A stretch of DNA of 64,000 bases, from positions 4,267,725-4,331,724 of the forward strand of contig OZ022260.1 of the NCBI GenBank assembly GCA_963978905.1. The letters run 5' to 3'. The notes under the pieces were generated by a model. The model ran no database searches. It had not been told where the DNA came from and saw nothing but the letters and a program-made list of their open reading frames with translations. Source of the DNA: Trichostrongylus colubriformis. Lineage: Eukaryota > Nematoda > Chromadorea > Rhabditida > Trichostrongylidae. Every line of letters starts with the position of its first letter. Positions within the stretch are counted from its first letter, which is position 1. The translations under genes and the position numbers were made by a program. Positions 43,281 to 54,370 of the stretch are shown here, piece after piece.

Positions 43281-43859
43281 GTGAGTATTGTTTTGGCCCA
43301 AAGCCTCATGCCAACCTGGATGTGTGAAAGGCAATGTGAGGCTCCAAAATTTCATTCCAAAAGACTCTAAAGATTCCACAAAATATACCGAAAGAAACTT
43401 GAGCCTATTGGCAAGCTTTCGGCACCTAGCGCCTTTTTCAGGCGTGTAATAATTCCTGCAGGAGATTTCTGCTCCACTCCCAGCAATTCGGTAGTATAGG
43501 GTACGCGGCAAGCAGTGAGCCAGTCAGATACATCATGTTGACTCCTTTCACATCAATATATGGAATATATTTCATTCAATATATAAAATAAAATAAATCG
43601 CTTTACTTCAGGCTTGAAAAAGGCGCTGGGCGCCGAAAGCATGCCAGTAGGCTCAAATTTATTTCGCAATATTTTGTGGAATCTTTTGAGTCTTTTGAAA
43701 TAAAATGTTGGAGCCTCGCCTATTGTTTTTCATATATTTAAATTTCGTTGAAATGACAACATTCGTTTAAAACGACAACAGTACTGAAACAATTCAATAT
43801 ATCGGCGAAACGCATGATACCGCGTAGGTACGGTCGCCACCTTTCTTACGCAATTAACA

Positions 43860-45350
43860 CTTGGCGATCGCGCGTTTTCTCGCGTGTTTGCCACGTGGGA
43901 CATCGCGCGCTCGCCTATGCCGAGAATTGCGTCCCAGCATTTGGGTTTTTGATTTTACCTTTCCAAACCCGCTGAATTTCGCGCGTACCTTCAGTGCTAA
44001 TACAAAGTAGTGTAATACGCTGCGAAACTTTGGATACCCCTCGAGAACTTGAATAAGAGATTACTGCAGGAAGTGATGGGAGTGCTTAGCCGGGTGATGG
44101 GTATGTTAAAAAAGTCGGCGTCTCGGGAGTATAAATACTTGACTAAGAATGGAATGGCCACAAATCTCTTATCTGACTATGGGTACCTGCGACGACTTCA
44201 CATAGCTGAATGCTAGTTTTAACGCTCTGTTGATCGACAGCGATGATAACGAACCTGTGCTGGATGAAGATACAAAGCATGAAAAAAAAAACTCGTTGAG
44301 AAGATATAAGTGTACCATTTTGACTCTAGATACCCTTGTGCATGTTGATCAAAATTTACTATTTGTGGATTTCAAATCAATTGAAAAAAGAATTTTCTGT
44401 ACTGCCTCCCAGCATTGGGACGCAATGTGGCTAACGTGTTAAGCGCAATTTCCACCAAAGGCAGCCAACTCGTGTGCAAACGTCGCTCACCGCACGGCGG
44501 GACGCGAAATACTATCATGAGGGTAAAGTGTGGGAAGATAAAGACGTATCCAAACCCATCATTTGCAGCCACAAGCTGCGCTCGGCGCTTACGTAAATCT
44601 GGTCCTGCTATTTGTGGGCAAGTTCATTGGAGACCGCGCTCACAACACTTTGGCGACCGCAAGTTTTTTCACTTGTGTGCCACGTGGAACATCGCGCGCT
44701 CGCCTATGCCAACAATTGCGTCCCACCATTGGGACGCATTGTCCCAGAAAGCTGTTTTTGATATCACATTTGCAAATTTTGCTCCTGTCTTGAGCACTGC
44801 TACAAAATATGGGGTGCTGCGAAATTTCACATATCCCTCGAGGGTTTGGATAAGAAATTACTGCATGGTAGTGATGGGAAGTGTTTGACCATATGATAGG
44901 CATGTGAAAAGAGCTGGCGTTGGAGTTCGATCATCCGCTATTAGTATCACCTATTATTACTTGATTGTACTATCTATTAAGTAAATCCATTTATTATGTG
45001 TGTTATTGGAAGGTCTGCATGTTAAAAGTCAGACTTATCTTTCTGAAAGAAAACTTTGTAAGAAGATCACTTCTAAAGTATCCAAGGCAAGAAAAAAAAA
45101 CCTACTGAAAAGATGTGAGCGAACCATGTTCATCCTAGGTACCCTCGTGCATGCTGATCAAACTGATTATTTGTGGATTTCAAATCAGTTGATAAAGGGG
45201 ATTTTCTGTGCCGCATCCCACCATTGGCACGCACTGTCCCACCCGGCAGAAAACGTGCGTCCCAGCATTGGCTGGGACGCAATGTCGCCAACGTGTTAAC
45301 AAAGCCAGCGAGTTGCTGCCCCAACACCAGCCGCGATTACAAGGACTGGC
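43860..45350 (+). repeat. diverged tandem duplication, ~780-bp units
   Basis: Segments near 43860-44130 and 44640-44910 share CATCGCGCGCTCGCCTATGC, and segments near 44230-44450 and 45070-45300 share GTGCATG-TGATCAAA and TTTGTGGATTTCAAATCA. Both end with variants of GGGACGCAATGTGGCTAACG. A shared short frame (TLVHVDQ / TLVHADQ) is not conserved along its length. Confidence 0.6.
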
Positions 45351-45911
45351 TGAGCATGAGTGCAGTATGAATTGAGTACGAATGCAGCCTATGCCGATCC
45401 GGAATACATGAAGCATTAATACATCCTGTAAAAATCCGGAACGCAATTACAGAAATTAATTGCAAGCACAATCCGACGAAAGCAAGACGTTGAGGGGAGC
45501 GTCATCATCGAGTTTAGAGGATACGATAACGGATTTCCTATACCGCACTAGCACTCATGCGCAACAACGTCTACAGCCCCATTACCCACGATCAACCTGG
45601 AGGATGGGTACAGAATTCAAGGAAAGCATCCATAAAACATCCAGGTTTAATAACTGAAGTTCTTATTGTGAGTTCAACCATCCCTCGGTTCTGCATCTTC
45701 TCGCCCTTTCAGGCACTCGGAGAGTGAAACGAGGAGCGGGGAGTATATATGTGCTCAAGATATAAGATGTACTTCTCTGCTTCATTTTTCTATATTGACA
45801 CAGGCGTGAAGACTCACAGAGAGGCAGATTGTAAACAAATAACTTCTTATACGGAAATTAGAAGAAACTATCATAAAAGATCGATTAATAGTTTTTGAAA
45901 AGCAGTATTAC

Positions 45912-46054
45912 CAGTGAAGATTCGTAGCCCAGCTCCGGTGAGTATCGAAATTTCTGGAGTTTGCAAAAAATTAACACTTTGAAATATTCACTTCCTATCT
46001 GTTGCCAACGAATTTTCAAGGTTGGAAAGTCGTAATCAGCACTCGTAATGAGAC
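45912..46054 (-). CDS. candidate exon, possibly 5' part of the membrane-protein gene
   Basis: A TTTTTTTTCAAG acceptor and a CTG/GTAATA donor. 47 codons: LITSADYDFPTLKIRWQQIG and on to FRYSPELGYESSL. LKIRW could be the C strand of a fibronectin-like domain. A 38-nt internal intron giving KISILTGAGLRIFTG is an alternative. Linkage to the exon at 40876 is not shown. Confidence 0.45.
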
Positions 46055-46135
46055 CTTGAAAAAAAGGTATAATTGTTATAATCCTCGAAATCAACTTGTG
46101 AATTACAAGAGGACACCTCCATAGCACAGCATGTA

Positions 46136-47715
46136 CAGTGTGTCCCAAAAGTATAGGTCCACCCTATTTTTCATCCATATCCCCAGAATGGACCAGTGAT
46201 TCCTTTCCAAATTTTTATCTGTTGTACCTGATCACTGTAGCGATCAAACGCCTCAGTAAAATTGGAGACATAAAATTGCAAAATTTTATTTGCTTTTTTT
46301 TTTAAAAATAAGGGTGTCCCAAAAGTATAGGTCCACTCAGCTTTTCCGCCTTGCTTCCATCGAAAGGTAAGTTGTGAAGTAGATGTGTTGACGCATCCTT
46401 CTGAGATTTACTCTACAGTGCCATGCCACGCGGTACGCATTAATCCGAGTGCGAAAAAGGGCAAATTCTGGCCTGCAAGGATGTGAGATTCAGCAATCGC
46501 AAAATTTCTGAGAAGATGGGCCTATCCCACAACTTGATCAGCAGCTTCTGTCGCAACATGGACCTGTACGGAACGAAAAAGAGAAGTGGAAGGCGCAGAA
46601 GCTTTCTGAGAGGCAGAAGCTTCGGATCCTCAACGCTGCGTCCAATTCTAGAGAGGGTGTTTGTCGGCTGTGCAGTGAACTGGCACCTAATGTATGTATG
46701 TACCTCTGTTTATATGGTGGTAAATCACTTTCTAGAACGTCCTGCTATGCCCTGGAATCCATACGATGCGTGATGAATAGTATCCTGCTCTTACCAAAGC
46801 GAGAGAAGGCGGCCCAAACCATAACATTACCACCACTAAATCCGCGCCTCGAGAAGTGGCGCGGCTCCTTCCTCGAATCCTTCCAGTGACTTGCCAAGCC
46901 ATCGGGTTCACCCAATTTGGACTTTTCTCATCAGAAAAGATACCGGCAACGCTATTACTGATACGCCGTGAAGTATACTACGTCAATAATGTAATCCTGC
47001 AGACTACCTCATCCCATCGATGCCTCCAGCTGACATTTTACTTGGCAAAATGGATTCGAGCCTCTTCGTGCGCCCTCGTGAGGTATGGCGTGGACGAAAA
47101 CCGTCTTCGCTCGATGTGAGGAGACGACTTGAGCAGACGGTGCACAGTGCTTTTCGATACAGTAGGTGCCAGTTCCCTGCACAGCCGACAAACACCCTTT
47201 CTGGAATGGGACGCAGCGTTGAGGATCCGACGCTTCTGCCTCTCAGAAAGCTTCTGCGCCTTCCACTTCTCTTTTTCGTTCCGTACAGGTCCATGGTGCA
47301 ACAGAGGGTGCTGATAAAGTTGTGGGATAGGCCCATCTTCTCAGAAATTTTGCGATTGCTGAGTCCCACATCCTTGTAGACCAGAATTTGTCCTTTTTCG
47401 TACTCGAATAAGTGCGTGCCGCATGGCATGGCACTGTAGAGTAAATCTCAGGAGGATGCGTCAACACATCTACTTCACAACTTACCTCTCGATGGAAGCA
47501 AGGCGGAAAAGCTGAGTGGACCTATACTTTTGGGACACCCTTATTTTTAAAAAAAAAGCAGATAAAATTTTGCAATTTTATGTCTCCAATTTTACTGAGG
47601 CGTTTGATCGCTACAGTGATCAGGTACAACAGATAAAAATTTGGAAAGGAATCGCTGGTCCATTCTGGAGATATGGATGAAAAATAGGGTGGACCTATAC
47701 TTTTGGGACACACTG
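46136..47715 (-). mobile_element. rearranged Tc1-like element with long inverted arms
   Basis: CAGTGTGTCCCAAAAGTATA at the left and its complement at the right, with TA target duplications. Arms of about 550 bp (46136-46690 and 47165-47715) are inverted copies and each includes the transposase N-terminal region. A second set of GTGTCCCAAAAGTATAGGTC termini lies about 180 bp inside each end. Confidence 0.75.
46700..47429 (-). pseudogene. Tc1-like transposase pseudogene
   Basis: In order on the - strand: a helix-turn-helix region (LSNRKISEKMGLSHNFIS), a frameshift, a second DNA-binding part (RQKRRILNAASHSRKGVCRL ... STVHRLLKSSPHIERR), a linker (LTRAHEEARIHFAK), the first catalytic region IFSDEK, and GGNVMVWAAFSRFGKSRIL. 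The second and third acidic residues are missing: the 3' part is replaced by the inverted N-terminal copy at 46483-46690. Confidence 0.7.
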
Positions 47716-47727
47716 TATGCATCCCTC

Positions 47728-47896
47728 ATGACACGTATGAGCCTCGTATTTTGTATGCCGGCATCTGGCACTGCACTTCTGCCTCTTCAACTTGAAGATC
47801 GCGGAAATGTGATAAGGGAAACCGTGGAGGAAGACAACTGCCAATGCGGAGAAAACTGGTCCTGCAGTACCAGTCTGAAGCGATGTTATGATTGTG
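47728..47896 (+). CDS. candidate exon with Cys-rich segment
   Basis: From ATG at 47728 or 47737, reading to NCQCGENWSCSTSLKRCYDC and a GTAACA donor at 47897. The next exon (47977) continues in phase 1 as CGGKIKKNSM. Five cysteines within 20 residues suggest a small disulphide-linked domain. The N-terminal part may instead be reached by splicing. A - strand reading with a TACTGCAG acceptor (DQFSPHWQLSSSTVSLITF) competes. Confidence 0.4.
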
Positions 47897-47976
47897 GTAA
47901 CACTTCCCCATAATATCTACTATATAAGCCATTCATTGCCTGCATTGCAACTTCTCGAATGTTAACGTTGTTCCAG

Positions 47977-48080
47977 GTGGAAAGATTAAAAAGAACAGCA
48001 TGCGAGGAGAGGAAGCGGCAGCGCTTATCAAAGCACCGATGTCATATATGAATGCACTGACTATCGTCACAAAAGACTAG
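47977..48080 (+). CDS. candidate exon following the Cys-rich exon
   Basis: An ACGTTGTTCCAG acceptor. 33 codons (GKIKKNSMRGEEAAALIKAP then MSYMNALTIVTKD) to TAG. Compatible phase with 47896. Confidence 0.4.
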
Positions 48081-48217
48081 ACTGACTATTCTGCTATACC
48101 AGCTGGCTGGTGCACACTGCTGCACGCGATTCAGCCATGTTGTGCAAAATGGGATTGGTCGGCCGGACCACAGATGTGTATGGTATTGACAGAAAATTTC
48201 CTTTCCTTTGTTTTCAG

Positions 48218-48293
48218 CTGAGCTATCGAAATGGATCAATGCAGAGAAGACGGCCTTAGAGAACGATAGTTTTGTATTCGACTGCATCGATTG
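48218..48293 (+). CDS. candidate exon
   Basis: A strong CCTTTGTTTTCAG acceptor and a TG/GTAACA donor enclose 24 codons (ELSKWINAEKTALENDSFVF then DCID). Its phase does not join directly to the exon at 47977, so an exon may be missing. Confidence 0.45.
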
Positions 48294-48357
48294 GTAACAA
48301 ATTATTCACTTGCTAAGCATCTAATTCCTACACATTGATGGTAGATCCATACTCCGA

Positions 48358-48470
48358 TTATCGATGTATATCGTTTTCGTAAACATGCTTCACTATTTGG
48401 AACTTGACATATTCTAGCGGTGTTGCTCCCAGTATCGCATTATAAAATGATTCCGAGTGAGCCGGTTGCT
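48358..48470 (-). CDS. candidate - strand exon
   Basis: A TTGTGATAGCAG acceptor. The frame QPAHSESFYNAILGATPLEY continues to a TAA at 48358, or may leave at a GTGAAG donor after YVKFQI. It could be an upstream exon of the large - strand gene. Not recognised. Confidence 0.4.
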
Positions 48471-48699
48471 CTGCTATCACAAATATACGTTGTATCATGA
48501 TTATCAGTGTAGATCGCAGTACCAAGGAAAATGCACCATATTTCGCGACGCCAGGCAATTCAGCGGTCGATACATCGGCCAGTGAAGTCAGAACATGAAC
48601 AAAATATGTTCAGCCAAAGGCACCGAACATCAGACGCTTTTGCTAAAGCGGTCGTATAGTAGTAGCAAGCGATGTAAAGGATTATATCCCATCCAATTC

Positions 48700-49500
48700 C
48701 TAACGGTTCTTATCAGCCACCGTAAGCCGTTATCAGTTTCACTGAGGCCCTTGTACTCAACAATATTATTGAGGTCCCTGTACCCTACAATACCTGCGAA
48801 TATGAACATTCCACTGCCCATTATCAGTTTGGATCACCCACTATTAATGTCCCCGTCCCACCCTGCTAAACACCCATGAGTGTCAGCGCTCTTCGATCAA
48901 CGCGAAAGACGAAACGAATTTGACGACATTTGCCTTCTCATGCTCCTTATCTGATCTTATCAACCGTTATCAAGCTGGATCATCCACCAACAATGTCCCT
49001 GTCCCACTCTGCAAACACCTGTAAGTATGAACGCACCGGGACCAATGCGAAAAGCGAAAGGGATTCGACGACTCTAGCATTTTTACATTCCTCATCAAAT
49101 CTTATCAACCGTTATCAAGCTGGATTACCCACCATCAATGTCCCCGTCGCACTCCGCAGAACATCTGTGAGTATGAACGCTCCGGGACCAATGCGAAAAG
49201 CGAAAGGGATTTGACGACTCTAGCTTTTTTACGCTCTTTGTCGAATCTTATCAAGCGTTATCAATGCGGGTAACCCACCAGTATTGTCCCCGTCCCACCA
49301 CGCACATCACCTATGAGTGTTAGCGCTCTTGGATCAACGCGAAAGGCGAAACGGATTTGGCGACATTTGCCTTGCGAGGCTCCTTATCAGCCCTTATCAG
49401 CTGCTATCACTTTAAGTCCACCACCGCTGGGGTTCCCTTGGCACCCCTATATCACTTGTGAAATTCAGGGTCCCAGCTTTGCTGCGATGCGGGATGTAAA
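48700..49500 (+). repeat. 145-bp tandem satellite, ~4-5 units
   Basis: Anchor CAACCGTTATCAAGCTGGAT at 48961, 49106 and (diverged) 49252, giving a period of about 145. Each unit carries AATGTCCC...CCCAC and GCGAAAAGCGAAAGGGAT. It runs into a Helitron-like terminus at 49500. Confidence 0.75.
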
Positions 49501-49594
49501 TTTCGTGACAAACAGACGGACCGACGGACGGACGGATGGACGGAAGGATGGACGGATGGACAGACACACACAGATACTAAGCGAATTATATATA
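49500..49594 (-). mobile_element. Helitron-like terminus, split by a mariner
   Basis: ATTTCGTGACAAACAGACGG, a GACGGACG/GATGGACG microsatellite, then AGCGAATTATATATA, where the mariner starts. After the mariner the sequence continues TAGCAGGAT, close to the expected TAGTAGGGAT. Confidence 0.45.
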
Positions 49595-50485
49595 TTAGAT
49601 GTATGCAGAATAAATGACCGTTTCATGACAAGCCTTTTTTCGACGCTGTTTCAGAGCTCGAGTTAACCTGAATATACCATCTTGTAAGTCATGCTCAGCC
49701 ATTTTCAATTCACCCTTCCTTTGGTAGCGGCCTTTGGTAACAGGTTTTCTACAGGCTTTGAAATTCAGAATGGAAAGGTACGGTTTTTGCATGCTCATCC
49801 TTCATGAGTTCAAACTGGGTCACTTCGCGGCCGAAGCCAGTTCGAACCTCAGCCTTGTGTGAGGCCAATAGTCCCTGCCAAAAGGACCATGCGCCGTTGG
49901 TCTGCGAGGTTTGCTTTTGGAGACTTTAATCTTCAAGATAGGCCGCATCAAGGGTGCTCACTGTTTGGTGGTGTTGTAAGGGCGTAATCCACTTTAGCTT
50001 GCTGCAACCTGGTCAGACCATCACAGCAGAGTCCTACTGCCGTGATTTGGTTCTAGTGTATGAAAAGTTGCAAGAACTTTGGCCGGTGCTGACAAACAGA
50101 AGGGGTCCTATGCTATTGCAGTATAACACGAAACCCCACACTTCGCAAGTTATCCGGCAAAAACTGATGCAGCAAGGCATCGAGATTCTCCCTCACCCCC
50201 TTATTCCTCAGACCTATCCCCAACGGATTACCACTTTTTCCGGGTTCTCGATACAAACCTGCGTCAGGAGTTCGCCGATGCGATACAGGTTGAAAATGCC
50301 ATTGTTAACTTTATTTACTAGTAATCCAGAATTTTATCTTAATGGCATATTTTCTTTACCAGATCGCTGGCAAAATTGTGTAATTCGAATGGTCTATATT
50401 TCGACAAATAAAGCTGTGTCTGAGCGAAGTTACGGTGTTTTGAGAAAAGTGGTCTGTTTTAGCCATTTATTCTGCATACACCTAA
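49595..50485 (+). mobile_element. dead mariner element
   Basis: TTAGATGTATGCAGAATAAA at the left and its near-complement (TTTATTCTGCATACACCTAA) at the right, TA on both sides. 891 bp. Parent family of the rearranged element at 24866. Confidence 0.8.
49954..50420 (+). pseudogene. mariner transposase pseudogene
   Basis: Readable pieces: VIHFSLLQPGQTITAESYCR, then NRRGPMLLQYNTKPHTSQVI, where the usual second catalytic Asp (HDN) is QYN, then a frameshifted C-terminal part ending near SLPDRWQNCV. Inactive. Confidence 0.7.
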
Positions 50486-50489
50486 TAGC

Positions 50490-51200
50490 AGGATGCACTG
50501 CGTGCATAATGATGCAGCCACCTATTAATTGTCCAGAAAGTCTCAGAGAAAAAAATCTGAAAATTTCTCCTCCACACCAAAATCCAGCTCGGAATCACAA
50601 TATAAATCTATCTTAACTTCTCGAGAAAATGCCGCTTTGGCGCTGGTGAAAAATGATGCAGCCACTGGGCAACTTGGAGTAATCAACAAATTAAAACAAT
50701 CGTAAAAGTCAACAAGCTAATCCTGTGATCAACTGACCCCACATTTCTTCGAATAACCTCAAAACTGCCGTTGTGCAAATTGATACAAAATTTTAAGTGA
50801 GATTTTGTTCCAATTTGTGCCATGATTCAATGACCAAGTTGTTTGACCTTCGCTCCTAGATCCCAGATCCCCTGCACATGATGAGCCACACGTTCTGTGT
50901 CAGAAGGAGATCGGGATTGCTCGCGGCCAGGATTAAAGGTCTATTCAGTGACCGCTTTACCACTTCGAGTGCTCCAGGTTACATGAATTTGCTCATTAAC
51001 TTGCATGAAAACATGATTTTGGTGCAGATTGTGACACGCATGGCGAGAGAAGACCACATGGACGGCTAATCGGTTGTCCGACGAGTTCACCCCTCAGGGA
51101 ACAAAACAAAAAATTTAGTGGTCTCTTGGTGCTACAAACATCTTGCTACGAAAGTTTTTGAGCAATTTATAAGTGGCTGTATCATTATGCACCGCAGTGT
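50490..51200. mobile_element. MITE with CACTGCGTGCATAATGATG ends
   Basis: CACTGCGTGCATAATGATGC at 50497 and its near-complement (GCATTATGCACCGCAGTG reversed, around 51182-51200), with further inverted similarity of about 50 bp (GCCACCTATTAATTG / TTATAAGTGGC). About 700 bp. A 63-codon frame inside it is not considered coding. Confidence 0.5.
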
Positions 51201-51205
51201 ATGAT

Positions 51206-51430
51206 GCGCTGTGTCTGTCTGCGCACGTGTGTATGTGTGTGTCCGGTAAGTGCGTGTATGTATGCGTGTATATGTGTATGTGTGTGTGTTCGCTGAGTGT
51301 GTGCGTACGTGTGTGTCCGCTAAGTGTGTGCATATGTGAGTATGTGTATATGGTACACGTGCATGTGTATGTGTATATGTGCACGCGCATATGTATGTGC
51401 ATGTGTGTGTGGTGTATGTGTCACGGAATT
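51206..51430. repeat. TG-rich microsatellite
   Basis: About 220 bp of TG, TATG and GTGC repeats. Long open frames on both strands here are artefacts of the repeat. Confidence 0.9.
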
Positions 51431-51499
51431 CGTATCTCACGTCGCAAGCAAAGCTGCTACCTCGGTTTATGCAGATGATGTGGGGGGGGGGGGGAGGGT

Positions 51500-51810
51500 G
51501 TAGCGGGGGCATTAACATTTATTAAGTGGGTGATGCAACTCAATAACGGTCGTTAAGATCAGACAAGGAACTTCTGGAGGCAACAGTCGCCAAGTCCGTT
51601 TCGCTTTTCGCGGACTCCCTGGAACAGTTTCACTTACAGGTGATTTGTGCGGTAGGACGGAGACATTAACGGTGGTTGATCCAACTTGATAACGGTTGTT
51701 GAAATTCAATAAGGAGCGTCAGAACACAAAAGTCGCCAAATCCGTTCCATCTTTCGGGCTGACTCTGGAGCGCCGACACCCATAGGTAATCTGACGAGTG
51801 TGATGGGGTG
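51500..51810 (-). repeat. inverted units of the 145-bp satellite
   Basis: About two units in the opposite orientation to 48.7-49.5 kb (ATCCAACTTGATAACGGTTG), preceded by a G-run at 51482-51493. Confidence 0.6.
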
Positions 51811-51937
51811 GTGAGTGATCAATTGAGCATTAAGCACTAAATGCATAGCAACTGAACGCGCTTCGTACTCCAATAAAAATAAGCGGAAATGTTACAACCA
51901 TCAAGCTACGTGAAATGTCATGAAGTGATAGGTGCTA

Positions 51938-52793
51938 TTAGGATGTCCCTAAGGTTCGTTGACCATTCGTTTTTTTTCAGAGCTTGTAAAGATAACTCAC
52001 CAAGTCGAACTTACAGGTCCATGATATAATCTCCATGCATACCCAGCACCCTTCGCCAACGATCGGGTGGAGAGGCAACTCGATCCTCCTAAAAGCCGGC
52101 CGGCCGCGACTAGACCTATACCTCGATCACGTCCTCGAGGTCGCCCTCGTTCTCCAGCTGTTTCCCGTCCAAGAAATTTTGCATGGACCGGAAGATGTGG
52201 TAATCGCATGGACTGATGTCCGGGCTGTACTGTGGATGCATGACCGTCTTGGTGCCCAGCCTGTCCAGGACGACCTGAATATCCCTCGCTTTGTGGGGGC
52301 GCGCGTTGTACCAGAGCAACCGCGGATTTGCAAGTTTCTGGGACAAGGCGGCAGCTTTCACCTTGACCTCCTGCAATTCTTTAGAAAGGGTCTCTGCCGT
52401 CACTGTGGCACTGTTGGGTAGGATGCTGTAGTGGACGACGCCACTGATTTTACCACTTGTCACTGATTTTTATCTTCGATGCATAGTTTCCATTGGCGAA
52501 GCGAGTCCACCATTTTGACACCCAGTTCTTAGAAGGGGTGTTATCACCAAACTGCTGACGCAACCTGGTCGCCCAGGTTGTAGTAGTCCAGCAAACATCG
52601 GCGGTGGTGGTGACTATCACTCATCTTCACTGCTTTATTGTGGGAAGAGCAGGAAAGGAAGTTGAGAGCTAGCTAGCTCAGAAGATAGCCCAGCGAGTAC
52701 TTTCAGTACTGCGAAATCATTATGCAAAATCACAACGCGTTGCGTAACGCGACGCTGTTTACAAATGGCCACCAAACTTTGTGGACACCCTAA
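51938..52793 (-). mobile_element. dead mariner element
   Basis: TTAGGATGTCCCTAAGGTTC at the left and the near-complement (AACTTTGTGGACACCCTAA) at the right, TA flanks. 856 bp. Confidence 0.8.
52116..52570 (-). pseudogene. mariner transposase pseudogene
   Basis: An N-terminal piece (TPSKNWVSKWWTRFANGNYA) is joined across a deletion to GVVHYSILPNSATVTAETLS. The second-Asp region reads LLWYNARPHKARD (Asp lost), while the third-Asp region SPDISPCDYHIFRSMQNFLD is intact. The first catalytic Asp lies in the deletion. Confidence 0.75.
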
Positions 52794-52799
52794 TAGTAG

Positions 52800-53480
52800 A
52801 GAGACCATTTGAGCTAGCGCTCAGTACCGCGCTTGTCTTAGTGTGGAGTTAAGCGATATTGATGCAATAGCTAAACTGTTTAAAGACCTAGGTTGACAAG
52901 CGTAGCCTTGCTGATAGCTGAAAGCTGTAAAACTGGACAATTTTGACATCTGCTCACAAATCCTGTCAGTTATCCTTTATGTTTTGCGATTTGTTTGTTT
53001 TCGGTGGTAAAAAATTCAACTGTCGTGCGAACTGTTGTGAATTGTTGTGCGAAGGAGAGTCAAACACTTGATGACCACGTCATGTAACACGGTCGCCAAT
53101 GCGTTAAAGCACATTCCACGGTAATTTCAGTAATCCTTATGTTCAGCAGACAGATAGCTTGACTGCAACTGCAGTGACAACCCTTTATTGTTGTGCGAAG
53201 GAGAGTCAAAGGCAGTGATAAGGGTAACTAGTACGATATTTGTCACTTTGCTATCATACTTATTAATTAACACCTATGTCATAGCTCGGCAAAGTCGACT
53301 AGGAAACCTAAGTTGAGAGAGGAGGAGACTATGAAAATCGATGCACCCCCTAAATCCAGGGGCACGCCCCTCACCGAGAAGTGCGCAACACATACTATGC
53401 CCAGACCGCTGCATATACTCTGGTTTTTATTTGTATTACTCATTTTGGGACTTCATTGCTACTCTAATAACCTCTACCGT
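52800..53480. other. no gene; short direct repeat
   Basis: TTGTTGTGCGAAGGAGAGTC occurs at about 53042 and 53190. Otherwise unassigned. Confidence 0.4.
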
Positions 53481-53485
53481 TGTTA

Positions 53486-54370
53486 TTAATGATGATCAGA
53501 ATCAATAACTAGCTGCTTCAACCTACACCGCTCACATTCCATTTCGTCAGGTGAAGCGACCACGTGACGAGAGGCCTGCGGAGGATGCAATCCTATTCCT
53601 ATTCCTATACACCAGTCGGGTTGGCCGGAGGCCCTGGTGTGGTTGATGTGCGGCTTGTTAATGTAATTAGATCTCCGACTATTATCGGCTTTGGTTGAAA
53701 CTAAGACATACCATAAGCCCCCATAACCCCTGCCCACTGAAGAAGATCCCCTTCAAAAAAACAGCAGAGTTCGATCCGAATGTGAAAAGAAAATTTAATT
53801 ATTTAGTAGTGCAAAGGTTAAGGAGATGGAGCAGAACCGTCAAAAAAATCTGAGAAATAAGACCCCTCCCCACCGTTAATCCCAGTGTGTGAGATACAAT
53901 CGAAGAAGGCACGAACCGCGCTAGAAGGAGCGGCAGCATTCTGAGCAGTCTCTTCCAGAAATCGGAGACGTTTCATTTACCGAAAATTTTATACATATCG
54001 GATTGGCCGGCTTCGCCGGCCAATTTTCATGGGGCGGTTTTGCCATCCTCGCAGGTTGGCTCTGCGGTTTTCTGTTTTACTGCAGGAAGCGACTTTCGGC
54101 TAGCCGCTAGGGCGGCAAGCCCACTTTCGCATGTGCGCTCCGCGCGCATTGCAGCAGGAATAGCCCCTGTGTATAGGGAGCACACATGCAGCGGGGAATG
54201 GATAATATGCGGCTTGTATTTATTGTGAGCAAATCTCCATGGGCTTTGGTTGAAACTAAGGGACACCATACCCACTTATACCCTTACCCACTGAAGGCAG
54301 ATCCCCCCTCAAAGAATGGCTGGATTCGATCCGAACATAAAAAGAGAATCGAAGCATACACATGAGTTGG
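53486..54370 (-). repeat. hairpin-rich ~550-bp repeat unit, reverse copies
   Basis: Holds TTGGCCGGCTTCGCCGGCCA, GCGCTCCGCGCGCATTGCAG and the conserved GGCTTTGGTTGAAACTAAG block. It matches 57165-57720, 58515-59062 and 59063-59610 in reverse. Confidence 0.65.

Noticed and set aside
48700..49500. CRISPR-like spacing of short repeats
   Set aside because: Units are 145 bp tandem copies without distinct spacers, in a eukaryotic context.
51115..51518. Long frames over 51115-51518 on both strands (His/Thr/Tyr-rich or Cys/Val-rich)
   Set aside because: They are translations of a TG microsatellite.
52035..52421. 128-codon + strand frame
   Set aside because: Antisense shadow of the mariner transposase remnant on the - strand.
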